Below are positions 8,856 to 18,500 of a DNA stretch of 64,000 nt, piece by piece. The translations under genes and the position numbers were made by a program. The stretch comes from Pontibaca salina (lineage in GTDB: Bacteria > Pseudomonadota > Alphaproteobacteria > Rhodobacterales > Rhodobacteraceae): assembly GCF_016307205.1 (NCBI RefSeq), contig NZ_JAEIJD010000003.1:239836-303835 (forward strand), read 5' to 3'. How positions within the stretch are numbered: position 1 is the stretch's first letter; each line of letters opens with the position of its first letter. The notes beneath the pieces are model-generated. The model saw only the letters and a list, made by a program, of their open reading frames with translations, ran no database searches and had not been told where the DNA came from.

Positions 8856-10379
8856 ATGTGGGAATGGCTGATCCTTGGCGTGACGAGTGCAACCGCCGCG
8901 ATCGGCGCCGTATGGCTTCTGGTGCCGCGCGGTGCAAAGCCCGGCGGCGCGTTGGCGGTTTTCCGTTCGGCACAGGATGCGCCGCCGGTCTGGTTGTTCG
9001 AGGGGCAAACACTGGTTGATCGCAGCCACTCCGCGCGCGCCTTAAACGGCCAAGGTGCAAACATTGTAGGCTGGGTGGATTTACGCGATCAGCTGCAGGC
9101 GCAATTTCCGGCTTTTCCAGAAACGCCCGAGGCGGCGGTCAATCCCCTGATCGTCGAATCGGCGCTGGAAGACGATGCAAGACAGGTGGTCTTCGAATGG
9201 TTGGGCGAAATGGTTCGGGTTGAATTGCGCCCTCGCCCGGCCAGTGCAACCCATAGCGACCAACCCACAGCTGATGTCCTGCTATCCGCAACCAAACATG
9301 CGCCTTATCCGGTCTGGCGGCTAGATGCAGACAACCGCGTCAGCTGGCATAATGATGCCTATTCCCGGCTGTACGCTATGGCCCGCGAGTCCCGCCCTGA
9401 ACCTTCAACGCCGCTGTTCACCATCACCCCGGACAGACCGGCAACCGGTAGAGCCGCCCGCAAATTCGTCACCGTCAACAATAGCAATCAAAAACTGTGG
9501 TACGATATCTCGGTCGTGCCGCATGGTAGCGGACGCCTTTGCTACGCGGTTGATGTAAACGCGGTGGTCGATGCTGAAGTCGCCCAACGTAACTTTGTCC
9601 AGACGCTGGCCAAGACCTTTGCGCATCTGTCCATAGGCTTGGCCATCTTTGATCGCAATCGGCAACTGGTTCTGTTCAACCCGGCCCTGATCGATCTGAC
9701 TGCTCTGCGGGCCGATTTTCTAAGCGGGCGACCCAACGTTTTGTCATTTTTCGACCGGCTGCGCGATCAACGTATGATGCCTGAACCGAAAAACTATAGC
9801 AGTTGGCGCCAGCAAATGGCCGATCTGGTCGCCGCCGCCGCCGACGGGCTTTATCAGGAAACATGGTCCTTGCCGTCGGGATCAGTCTACTCCGTCACTG
9901 GACGACCACATCTCGATGGCGCGGTTGCCTTCCTGTTCGAGGATATCACCGCCGAGATTACCCTGACCCGTCAGTTTCGCGCGGATCTGGAGCTGGGGCA
10001 ATCCATACTCGATCAATTGCATCAGGCGATCGCGGTGTTCACAATCGATGGCACGCTGAGTTTTTCGAATGCGGCCTATCATCAGCTCTGGGGCGTCGAC
10101 CCCGACCGCAGCTTTGCGCAGTCCACAATTCTGGATGCTACGCGCTTGTGGCAGGATCACTGCCGCGCAACACCAATGTGGGGTGAAATCCGCGATTTCG
10201 TAGCGATCGGCGAACACCGCACCGAGTGGTTTGGAGCAATCAGACTGGTAGACGGGGCGGAAATGATCTGCTCCGTCTACCCAATCAACGGTGGCTCGAC
10301 GATGGTCAGCTTTGAAGAATCCCGTGGCGCGAGCTTGCCCGCGCTTCGGCAACCAAAGATGCAGGTGATTGGCGCCTGA
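8856..10379 (+). CDS. membrane-anchored PAS-domain protein without kinase domain (DivL-like candidate)
   Basis: A 507-residue protein with one N-terminal membrane helix (WLILGVTSATAAIGAVWLLVP) and several PAS-like segments: APYPVWRLDADNRVSWHNDAYSRLY, LSIGLAIFDRNRQLVLFNPALIDL and LHQAIAVFTIDGTLSFSNAAYHQLW. It ends shortly after the last PAS without a histidine-kinase or output domain. Its place before tsaE-amgK-murU-addB-addA, plus a CtrA-type site in front, suggests a kinase-less relative of DivL, the PAS-rich cell-cycle kinase. That identity is inference; a plain PAS sensor is the safe call. The ATG at 8856 was chosen over a TTG nine codons earlier. Confidence 0.8.
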   Translation: MWEWLILGVTSATAAIGAVWLLVPRGAKPGGALAVFRSAQDAPPVWLFEGQTLVDRSHSARALNGQGANIVGWVDLRDQLQAQFPAFPETPEAAVNPLIVESALEDDARQVVFEWLGEMVRVELRPRPASATHSDQPTADVLLSATKHAPYPVWRLDADNRVSWHNDAYSRLYAMARESRPEPSTPLFTITPDRPATGRAARKFVTVNNSNQKLWYDISVVPHGSGRLCYAVDVNAVVDAEVAQRNFVQTLAKTFAHLSIGLAIFDRNRQLVLFNPALIDLTALRADFLSGRPNVLSFFDRLRDQRMMPEPKNYSSWRQQMADLVAAAADGLYQETWSLPSGSVYSVTGRPHLDGAVAFLFEDITAEITLTRQFRADLELGQSILDQLHQAIAVFTIDGTLSFSNAAYHQLWGVDPDRSFAQSTILDATRLWQDHCRATPMWGEIRDFVAIGEHRTEWFGAIRLVDGAEMICSVYPINGGSTMVSFEESRGASLPALRQPKMQVIGA

Positions 10380-10420
10380 ACCCGCTTGCGGCCAACCCTG
10401 TGCACAGCCATTGTAGCACC

Positions 10421-10897
10421 ATGACCGCCTTTAGGACTCTGACCTTCCACTCGCCGGAAGAAACCGCAATTTTTGCGACCCGACTCGCCCCGCAACTACG
10501 GGCGGGTGATTGTCTGTTGCTTGACGGCCCCGTGGGTGCGGGAAAGACCCATTTCGCCCGTCATTTGGTGCAATCGCTTCTGACCGTGCCCGAGGATGTG
10601 CCCTCGCCCACCTATACGCTTGTGCAGACCTACGACACCGCTGCGGGGCCATTATGGCATGCCGATCTTTACCGTCTGACCGCGTCCGACGAGATCGAGG
10701 AACTGGGCCTGATCGAAGCCTTTGACACCGCGATTTGCATCATCGAATGGCCCGACCGTCTGGGCTCGCTCGCACCGCGAAACGCGCTTTGTTTGCGGTT
10801 TGGGCACGACGACAATCTGCCCGATACGCGCCACATCGAACTCAGTTGGAACCATTCCGGGTGGGCTGACCGTATTGGAGCGATTGCCGATGTCTGA
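10421..10897 (+). CDS. tsaE: tRNA threonylcarbamoyladenosine biosynthesis ATPase TsaE
   Basis: TsaE is the small P-loop ATPase that drives turnover of the TsaBD complex in t6A formation. The 158-residue protein has the Walker A GPVGAGKTHFAR, the switch-like SPTYTLVQTY, HADLYRL and IIEWPDRLG, all family markers. The ATG at 10421 gives the usual length; the frame is open a little further upstream from a GTG. It overlaps amgK by eight bases and heads a run of five genes joined by 4-8 base overlaps. Confidence 0.95.
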   Translation: MTAFRTLTFHSPEETAIFATRLAPQLRAGDCLLLDGPVGAGKTHFARHLVQSLLTVPEDVPSPTYTLVQTYDTAAGPLWHADLYRLTASDEIEELGLIEAFDTAICIIEWPDRLGSLAPRNALCLRFGHDDNLPDTRHIELSWNHSGWADRIGAIADV

Positions 10898-11894
10898 GCG
10901 GGAAGAATTGATTGCCGGTTTTCTTGCCGGCACGAGATGGGCCAAGGCGCAGCGCGAACCGCTCGCCGGGGATGCGTCTTCGCGACGCTATGAGCGGCTG
11001 AATGATCCGCAAACCGGTGCCACGGCGGTGCTGATGGATGCACCCCCCGATCAAGGCGAAGACGTGCGTCCCTTTGTGCGCATCGCCAATCATCTGCGCG
11101 ACCTAGGGTTAAGCGCACCCGAAATTCTCGCAGAGGATACCGAGAACGGGTTTCTTTTGCTTGAAGATCTGGGCGACGATCTGTTTGCGCGTCTGCTGAA
11201 CACCACACCAAAACAGGAAAACGACCTGTATCGCGCCGCGACCGATGTTTTGATCGCATTGCATAACACCGACCCGCCTGAACTTAAAACCTATACTCCG
11301 CCAATCATGGCGGAAATGACCGACCTGGCCTTTACCCACTACCGCGCGGCGATCTGGGGCCGCTCTGAGCCGCAGCTTCAGGAGCGCTTTCAGCAACGGT
11401 TCACCGACATCCTCAGCCAGAGCGTGCAATCCGAACCCGTGCTGGTGCTGCGTGACTATCACGCAGAAAATCTGCTTTGGCTGCCCAAGCGAGACGGCAT
11501 CGCCCGCGTTGGCCTGCTGGATTTTCAGGACGCCGTGCTGGGCCACCCGGCTTATGATCTGGTGTCGCTGTTACAGGATGTGCGCCGTGATGTGTCGGTT
11601 GCCGTCGAACAGGTGATGCTGACCCATTATATCAAGCAGACCGACGCGGACGATCATCGCTTCCGGCGGGCCTATGCGGTGCTGGGCGTGCAGCGCAACT
11701 TGCGTATTCTGGGCGTGTTCGCAAGATTGGCGCGCGAACGCAACAAACCTTATTATCTGACGCTGATGCCCCGCGTGTGGGAGCATTTGACGCGCGGTCT
11801 GGATCATCCCGCTCTCGCCCCGGTCGCTGAACTACTGACCCGCGAGTTGCCACCTCCCACACCGGAAAACCTGGATCGATTGAAAACCGCATGA
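10890..11894 (+). CDS. amgK: N-acetylmuramate/N-acetylglucosamine anomeric kinase (AmgK-type aminoglycoside phosphotransferase fold)
   Basis: APH-fold sugar kinase of 334 residues. Visible motifs are GDASSRRYERL (nucleotide-binding loop), LLLEDLGDD (hinge), LVLRDYHAENLLWLP (catalytic loop) and GLLDFQDAVLGHPAYDL (metal-binding DFQD). In Pseudomonas, AmgK phosphorylates MurNAc at C1 and MurU makes UDP-MurNAc, bypassing de novo synthesis in peptidoglycan recycling. The four-base overlap with the MurU-like gene supports the same role here. The start at 10890 overlaps the tsaE stop; the frame is open upstream only as a shadow of tsaE. Confidence 0.88.
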   Translation: MSEREELIAGFLAGTRWAKAQREPLAGDASSRRYERLNDPQTGATAVLMDAPPDQGEDVRPFVRIANHLRDLGLSAPEILAEDTENGFLLLEDLGDDLFARLLNTTPKQENDLYRAATDVLIALHNTDPPELKTYTPPIMAEMTDLAFTHYRAAIWGRSEPQLQERFQQRFTDILSQSVQSEPVLVLRDYHAENLLWLPKRDGIARVGLLDFQDAVLGHPAYDLVSLLQDVRRDVSVAVEQVMLTHYIKQTDADDHRFRRAYAVLGVQRNLRILGVFARLARERNKPYYLTLMPRVWEHLTRGLDHPALAPVAELLTRELPPPTPENLDRLKTA

Positions 11895-12577
11895 CCCAAC
11901 CCGTTATGATGTTCGCCGCCGGTTTCGGCACGCGCATGGGCGCGCTGAGCGCCAAACAACCCAAGCCGCTGATCCATGTGGCAGGGCGCGCACTGATCGA
12001 TCATGCGCTGGATCTGGCGCGCGCTGTCGACGCCGCGCCGATCGTCGCCAACGCCCATTACCGCGCCGAGATGCTGGCGGCACATCTTGCGCCGCTGGCC
12101 GTGCAGGTCACCCATGAGACCCCCGACATTCTAGATACCGGCGGTGGCTTGCGCGCGGCGCTGCCGCTGCTGGGGCCGGGTCCGGTCATTACCATGAACA
12201 CCGATGCGATCTGGTCGGGGCCGAACCCGCTGTCCCTGTTGTTGCGCTATTGGAACCCCGAGGTGATGGATGCACTGCTGATCTGCGTGCCGCTCGACCA
12301 GGCCATCGGCCGCAAGGGCACGGGCGATTTCACCCGCATGGACGATGGTCGCATCCAGCGGGGCGGCGATCTTGTCTATGGCGGTGTGCAAATATTGAAA
12401 ACCGACGGGTTGGCGGAAATCGACGCGCCCGTGTTTTCCTTGAACCGCCTCTGGGACCAAATGCAGGCGCAAGGCCGGCTCTTTGCACATGTCTATCCGG
12501 GGCGCTGGTGCGATGTCGGCACGCCAGAGGGCATCCCGCTGGCCGAAGACCTGCTGCGAGGGGGCGAACATGTTTAA
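11891..12577 (+). CDS. murU: N-acetylmuramate 1-phosphate uridylyltransferase (MurU-type nucleotidyltransferase)
   Basis: A 228-residue sugar-phosphate nucleotidyltransferase. It has the G-x-G-T-R-M signature FAAGFGTRMGALSAKQPKPL at 8-27, the ILDTGGGLRAAL loop, the MNTDAIW metal site and a C-terminal GRWCDVGTPEG. This is the MurU pattern, making UDP-MurNAc from MurNAc-1-phosphate. A hexose-1-phosphate nucleotidyltransferase is the alternative, but coupling to amgK by an ATGA overlap favours peptidoglycan recycling. It also overlaps addB by eight bases. Confidence 0.88.
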   Translation: MTQPVMMFAAGFGTRMGALSAKQPKPLIHVAGRALIDHALDLARAVDAAPIVANAHYRAEMLAAHLAPLAVQVTHETPDILDTGGGLRAALPLLGPGPVITMNTDAIWSGPNPLSLLLRYWNPEVMDALLICVPLDQAIGRKGTGDFTRMDDGRIQRGGDLVYGGVQILKTDGLAEIDAPVFSLNRLWDQMQAQGRLFAHVYPGRWCDVGTPEGIPLAEDLLRGGEHV

Positions 12578-15509
12578 GCCAAGCGACAGGCCGCGCGTTT
12601 TCGCCCTGTCCTGTGGCGTCGATTTTCCCGCCGCATTGATCGACGGGCTTCTGGCGCGCAGTGACGGCCCGCCGGAGGCTTTGGCGCGGGTGAATCTGAT
12701 CGTCAACACCCGCCGCATGGCGCGGCGCATCCGCGATATCTTAGACGCTGGGCCGGCGCGATTGCTGCCGCGCATCTCGCTGCTGACCGATCTCGACCAC
12801 GGCCGCGACAGCGCCGCCCTGCCCCCGCCGATCCCGCCACTGCGCCGCCGTCTGGAACTCGCGCAACTGATCGGCAAGCTGCTGGACCGGCAACCCGATT
12901 TGGCGGCACGCGCCTCGGTCTATGATTTGGCGGATTCGCTCGCTGACCTGATGGACGAGATGCAGGGCGAAGGCGTCGACACCGATGCGATCCGCAACCT
13001 CGACGTCAGCGATATGTCCGGCCACTGGGCGCGCTCGCAAGCGTTTTTCGACATCGCCGCCGATTTCATCGCGCGCGCCGGTGTCGACGGACTTGACGCG
13101 CAGGCAAGGCAAAGGCGCATGGTAGAAACCCTTGCTGCGCGTTGGCAAAAGGCGCCGCCGCAACACCCGGTCATCCTCGCGGGTTCAACCGGGTCGCGCG
13201 GGACCACGCTGATGCTGATGCAGGCAGTGGCGCGATTGCCGCAGGGCGCAGTGGTGCTGCCCGGTTACGACTTTGACCAGCCCGAAGCTGTCTGGGCCTC
13301 GCTGGATGCAAGCGATCACGCACTGGCGGCGCAAGATCACCCGCAATTCCGGTTTCGCCACCTGATGCAAGCCTTTGACCTGTCGCCCGGCGAGATCCGC
13401 CCTTGGACCGATACGCCGCCACCCTCGCCCGCGCGGAACCGGCTGGTCTCGCTGGCCCTGCGCCCCGCGCCTGTGACCGATGCATGGATGGAGGAAGGGC
13501 CGCGTCTGCGGGACCTTGAGGGCGCGACCGCCGACATGACCCTGATCGAAGCGCCCTCGCCCCGCGCCGAGGCGCTGGCCATTGCGCTACGGCTGCGACA
13601 GGCGGCGGAAACCGGCCAGCGCGCGGCACTGATCTCGCCCGACCGGATGTTGACGCGGCAGGTGACGGCCGCGCTTGACCGCTGGAATATCCTGCCCGAC
13701 GACAGCGCGGGCACGCCGCTGCACCTGTCGCCGCCGGGGCGGTTTCTGCGCCATGTCGCCGGTCTGTTCATCGGACGTCTAACTGGCGAGGCGCTGTTAA
13801 CGCTTTTGAAACATCCGCTGACCCATGATGGGGCCGAGCGGGGCGAACATCTGCGCCAGACCCGCGATCTGGAACTGCGCCTGCGCGCCAAGGGGCCAGC
13901 CTTTCCCGATGCGGTTTCGCTTGCCGCTTATGGTGAAACCAATGGGCGGTCGGGGCCGTGGCTGACATGGCTCGGCACCTGCCTCTGCGGGCAGGAAGTA
14001 TCGGGCGACCGCCCGCTGACCGACTGGATCGCCCGCCTGCGTGAGGTGGCCGAAGCGATCGCGGCCGGGAGCGCGGCGCAGGGCAGTGGCACGCTCTGGC
14101 AGCGCAATGCCGGGCAAAAAGCATTGCAGGTGGTCGAGCAGCTCAGCACCGAGGCCGCGCATGGCGGTGCCATGACGGCGATGGAATTCGCCGATCTGCT
14201 GGGCGCACTGCTGGCCGGGCAAGAGGTCCGCGACCGCGATGCGCCGGACCCGCGGATCATGATCTGGGGCACGCTTGAGGCGCGGGTCCAAGGCGCCGAC
14301 CTGCTGATCCTCGGCGGGTTGAACGAAGGGGTCTGGCCCGAGGCCGCCCGCCCCGATCCCTGGCTGAACCGCGCTTTGCGTGCGCAGGCAGGGTTGTTGC
14401 TGCCGGAGCGGCGCATCGGCCTGTCGGCCCATGATTTTCAACAGGCCATCGGCGCGCCCGAGATCTGGCTGACCCGTTCCACCCGCACCGACGACGCCGA
14501 CAGTGTTGCATCACGCTGGCTGAACCGGCTGACCAACCTGCTGGGCGGCCTGCCAGAACAGGGCGGATGCGCGGCGCTGGCCGCGATGCGCGCGCGGGGC
14601 CAGATATGGCTGGATTGGGCTGACACGCTGGAAGAGGTCAAGCGCCAACCCGCCGCCCACCGCCCGGCCCCGCGCCCGCCGGTTGCCGCGCGGCCACGCC
14701 AACTGCCGATCACTGCGATCAAGACCCTGATCCGCGACCCTTACGCGATCTATGCGCGCCATGTGCTGCGGCTGCGTCCGCTCGACCCGCTGGTGAAAAC
14801 ACCCGACGCGCTGCTGCGCGGGATCGTCGTGCATAAAATTCTCGAAGTCCTGATCCGCGACAGTCTCGAAAAGCCGGAAACCCTTACCCGCGACGGGTTT
14901 CTGGAACTGGCCGCGCGGCTGCTGGAAGAACAGGTCGCGTGGCCCACCGCGCGCCGCCTCTGGTTGGCCCGAATCGAGCGGATTGCCGATACTTTTCTGG
15001 CCGAGGAAGACGCACGGCAGGCCCACGCGACACCGCAATGGTTCGAACACCCAGGCCACCTGCCGTTACCGCCACTGAATTTCACGCTTACGGGGCGCGC
15101 CGACCGGATTGACCGGGACAAAACCGGCGCGTTGTTAATTTATGACTATAAAACCGGTGTGCCACCCTCGCCTGCGGAACAGCGCAAATTCGACAAGCAA
15201 CTCTTGCTGGCCGCCGCGATGGCGGAACAGGGCGGGTTCAAGGAAATCGACCCGACCGATGTACGGGGCGCGGCTTTCATCGGCGTCGGTGCTTCGCTGA
15301 GGACGGTGCCCGCACCGCTGGACAAGGAGCCTCCCGCACAGGTTCTGGACGATCTGAAAAAGCTGATCGCGCTTTATCTAACGCAAGAGCAAGGATTTAC
15401 CGCGCGCCTGGCGCTGCAACGAGACAGCCATGGAAGCGATTACGACCACCTAGCGCGGTATGGCGAATGGGATCGCACCGCAGCCGCAACGCCGGAGGAT
15501 CTGACATGA
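12570..15509 (+). CDS. addB: double-strand break repair nuclease subunit AddB
   Basis: AddB pairs with AddA in the helicase-nuclease that resects DNA ends for RecA-dependent repair. The 979-residue product has the alphaproteobacterial N-terminus (VFALSCGVDFPAALIDGLL) and a helicase-like middle (LLILGGLNEGVWPEAARPDPWLNR). The C-terminal RecB-type nuclease shows LRGIVVHKILEVLI and RADRIDRDKTGALLIYDYKTG. No N-terminal Walker A is visible, as is usual for alphaproteobacterial AddB. The start at 12570 overlaps the murU stop; upstream in-frame codons are shadows of murU. It ends in an ATGA overlap with addA. Confidence 0.95.
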   Translation: MFKPSDRPRVFALSCGVDFPAALIDGLLARSDGPPEALARVNLIVNTRRMARRIRDILDAGPARLLPRISLLTDLDHGRDSAALPPPIPPLRRRLELAQLIGKLLDRQPDLAARASVYDLADSLADLMDEMQGEGVDTDAIRNLDVSDMSGHWARSQAFFDIAADFIARAGVDGLDAQARQRRMVETLAARWQKAPPQHPVILAGSTGSRGTTLMLMQAVARLPQGAVVLPGYDFDQPEAVWASLDASDHALAAQDHPQFRFRHLMQAFDLSPGEIRPWTDTPPPSPARNRLVSLALRPAPVTDAWMEEGPRLRDLEGATADMTLIEAPSPRAEALAIALRLRQAAETGQRAALISPDRMLTRQVTAALDRWNILPDDSAGTPLHLSPPGRFLRHVAGLFIGRLTGEALLTLLKHPLTHDGAERGEHLRQTRDLELRLRAKGPAFPDAVSLAAYGETNGRSGPWLTWLGTCLCGQEVSGDRPLTDWIARLREVAEAIAAGSAAQGSGTLWQRNAGQKALQVVEQLSTEAAHGGAMTAMEFADLLGALLAGQEVRDRDAPDPRIMIWGTLEARVQGADLLILGGLNEGVWPEAARPDPWLNRALRAQAGLLLPERRIGLSAHDFQQAIGAPEIWLTRSTRTDDADSVASRWLNRLTNLLGGLPEQGGCAALAAMRARGQIWLDWADTLEEVKRQPAAHRPAPRPPVAARPRQLPITAIKTLIRDPYAIYARHVLRLRPLDPLVKTPDALLRGIVVHKILEVLIRDSLEKPETLTRDGFLELAARLLEEQVAWPTARRLWLARIERIADTFLAEEDARQAHATPQWFEHPGHLPLPPLNFTLTGRADRIDRDKTGALLIYDYKTGVPPSPAEQRKFDKQLLLAAAMAEQGGFKEIDPTDVRGAAFIGVGASLRTVPAPLDKEPPAQVLDDLKKLIALYLTQEQGFTARLALQRDSHGSDYDHLARYGEWDRTAAATPEDLT

Positions 15510-18500
15510 GCCCGCGCGATGAGGCCACCGAGCGCCAGGTTCAGGCGGCGCGACCTGATGTTTCGACCTGGCTGGCGGCCAATGCCGGGTCGGGCAAGAC
15601 ACGGGTGCTGACCGACCGGGTGGCGCGGCTGCTGCTAGAAGGTGTGCAACCGGAACATATCCTGTGCCTGACCTATACCAAAGCCGCCGCCAGCGAGATG
15701 CAGAACCGCTTGTTTCAGCGCTTGGGTCATTGGGCGATGCTGGATGACGATACGCTGACGCAGCAGCTTGCCGATCTCGGTGGCGTGGATGGGATTGCCC
15801 GCGACGACCTGCCCCATGCGCGCACCCTGTTTGCGCGCGCAATCGAGACGCCCGGTGGCTTGAAAATCCAGACCATTCATTCTTTCTGCGCATCGCTCTT
15901 GCGGCGCTTTCCCCTTGAAGCTGGGGTCAGCCCGCAATTCAGTGAAATCGAGGACCGCGCCGCCGCGCTGCTGCGTGACGAGATCATCGAAGATTTCGCC
16001 GACGGGCCACAAGCGCATCTGATCGACGCGCTGGCGCGCCATGTCACCGGCGCCGGGTTCGACAGTATCGCCAGCGCGGTGGTGCAGCGGCGAACAGCAT
16101 TTGAAACGGCGCTGAGTTGGGACGACATGCTGGCCGCATTCGACCTGCCAGCGGGTTTCGATGAAGAACAGCTTCTGGCGGGCGTGTTTCTGGGTGGTGA
16201 AATTGAGTTGATCCAGCGCCTGTCGCCCGACCTGCTCGCAAGCGGCGGCAACAATGCCAAGGCGGCCGCGAAACTTGCCGCCCTTGACGGCGCAAACCTT
16301 GCCGCCTTGCCGGTGTTAGAGAGCGTGCTGCTCACTGGTGCTTCGGCCAAGGAACCCTTTACTGCCAAGATCGGCAGTTTTCCAACGAAGGCGCTGCGCG
16401 AGGGCGATCTGGCCCCGGCCATGCCCGCGCTCGAGTCCTTGATGGCCCGTGTCGAGGCCGCGCGCGACCAGCGTCTGGCGCTGGCGGCGGCGCGCAAATC
16501 GGCGGCTTTGCATGATTTCGCGGCCGAGTTCCTGCCGGAATATGCGCGGCGCAAGCAATTGCGCGGCTGGCTGGATTTCGACGACCTGATCCTAAAGGCA
16601 CGGGCGCTGCTGACCGATCCGGCGGTCGCCGCCTGGGTGCTTTATCGGCTGGATGGCGGCATTGACCATATTCTTGTGGACGAAGCGCAAGATACCAGCC
16701 CCGAGCAATGGAATGTGATTGAGAGGCTGGCGCAGGAATTTACCTCCGGACGGGGCGCGCGCAGCGATGTGGAGCGCACGATCTTTGTGGTCGGCGACAA
16801 GAAACAGTCGATCTATTCCTTTCAGGGGGCCGATCCAGACGAATTCGACCGGATGCAGCACGAATTCGCGCACCGCCTGAATGCGACCGGACAACCCTTG
16901 CAGGATCTGACCCTGGAATTCTCGTTCCGGTCTTCCGATGCGATCCTGCGGCTGGTCGATCTGGTCTTCGAAGGACAGGGCGGCGCCGGGTTTCACAAAG
17001 AATCGCTGCACCGCGCGTTTAAGGCCGATCTGCCCGGACGTGTCGATCTGTGGCCCGTGGTGGAAAAGGTTGAAACCGATGAGGATCGGCACTGGACCGA
17101 CCCGCTGGACCGGCCCGGGGCGCGACATCACAATGTTGTGTTGGCCGAACGCATCGCGCAGCAGATCAGGAGCATGATCGAGCACGGCGAGACTGTTCCA
17201 ATGGATGGCCCGACCCCCGGCAGCATGGGCAGACGCCCGGTGCGCGCGGGTGATTTCCTGATTTTGGTGCAGCGCCGTTCGGACCTATTCGCCGAGATCA
17301 TCCGTGCCTGCAAGGCTGCGAACCTGCCTATCGCCGGAGCCGACCGGTTGAAAGTGGGGGCGGAACTTGCGGTCAAGGATCTGGCGGCGCTGTTGACCTT
17401 CCTTGCCACGCCCGAGGACGATCTGGCGCTGGCGACGGTGCTGAAATCGCCGCTGGCGGGCTGGAGCGAGCAGGATTTGTTCACGCTTGCGCATCATCGC
17501 CCGCCAAAAGGCTATCTATGGGCCGCGCTGCGTGATGCGGCCGAACAGTATCCGCAAACGCTGGCGATGCTGGACGACCTGCGCAACCAGACTGATTTCC
17601 TGCGGCCCTATGACCTGATCGAACGTATCCTGACCCGTCATCACGGACGGGCAAATCTGTTGGCCCGTCTTGGGCCCGAAGCCGAGGACGGGATCAACGC
17701 GCTGCTGTCGCAAGCCTTGGCCTATGAACGTTCGGACATTCCCAGTCTGACCGGCTTTCTGGTCTGGATGGAAACCGATGATCTGGAGATCAAACGCCAG
17801 ATGGGCAGTGCTGGCGACCTGATACGGGTGATGACCGTGCATGGAGCCAAGGGGCTGGAAGCGCCGATCGTGATCCTGCCCGATACCGGTCCGCGCAACC
17901 CGCCGCAGGGGGGCGAGGTGGTGCTGGCCGGCGATGTGCCGCTGTGGCGCGTCAATGCCGATGCGATGCCGGCCCGTCTATCCGCCGCGCGGGAAGCGGC
18001 GCGCGAACGCGAGGCAGCGGAGCGATTGCGCCTGCTTTATGTGGCCCTGACGCGGGCGGAAAAGTGGCTGATCGTGGCTGCCGCTGGCGATCTGAGCAAA
18101 GAGGGCGACAGCTGGTACCAGATGGTCGAGGCCGCGATGAAACGCGACAATGCCGCGACGGTGCCAGTGGCCGATATGGAGTGTTTGCGCCTGTCACATG
18201 GCAACTGGGACGGCCCGGCATTGCAGCACATTGCCGATCCGGTGCGGGATCGCGTGCCCCTGCCCGCACTGTTCCGCCAGCCAGCACCGCCGCCCGAACC
18301 TGAGCCACAAACGCTCAGCCCCTCGGATCTGGGCGGGGCCAAGGCGCTGCCGGGCGAAGATGGCCTGGACGAAGCGGCGGCGATGCTGCGCGGCACCCGG
18401 CTGCACCTGCTGCTGGAACACCTGCCGGCGGTCGCCCCAGACCAGCGCGGGCTGTTCGCCGACCGGCTTCTTTCTGATGCACCACAGGCTGAACGCGCAG

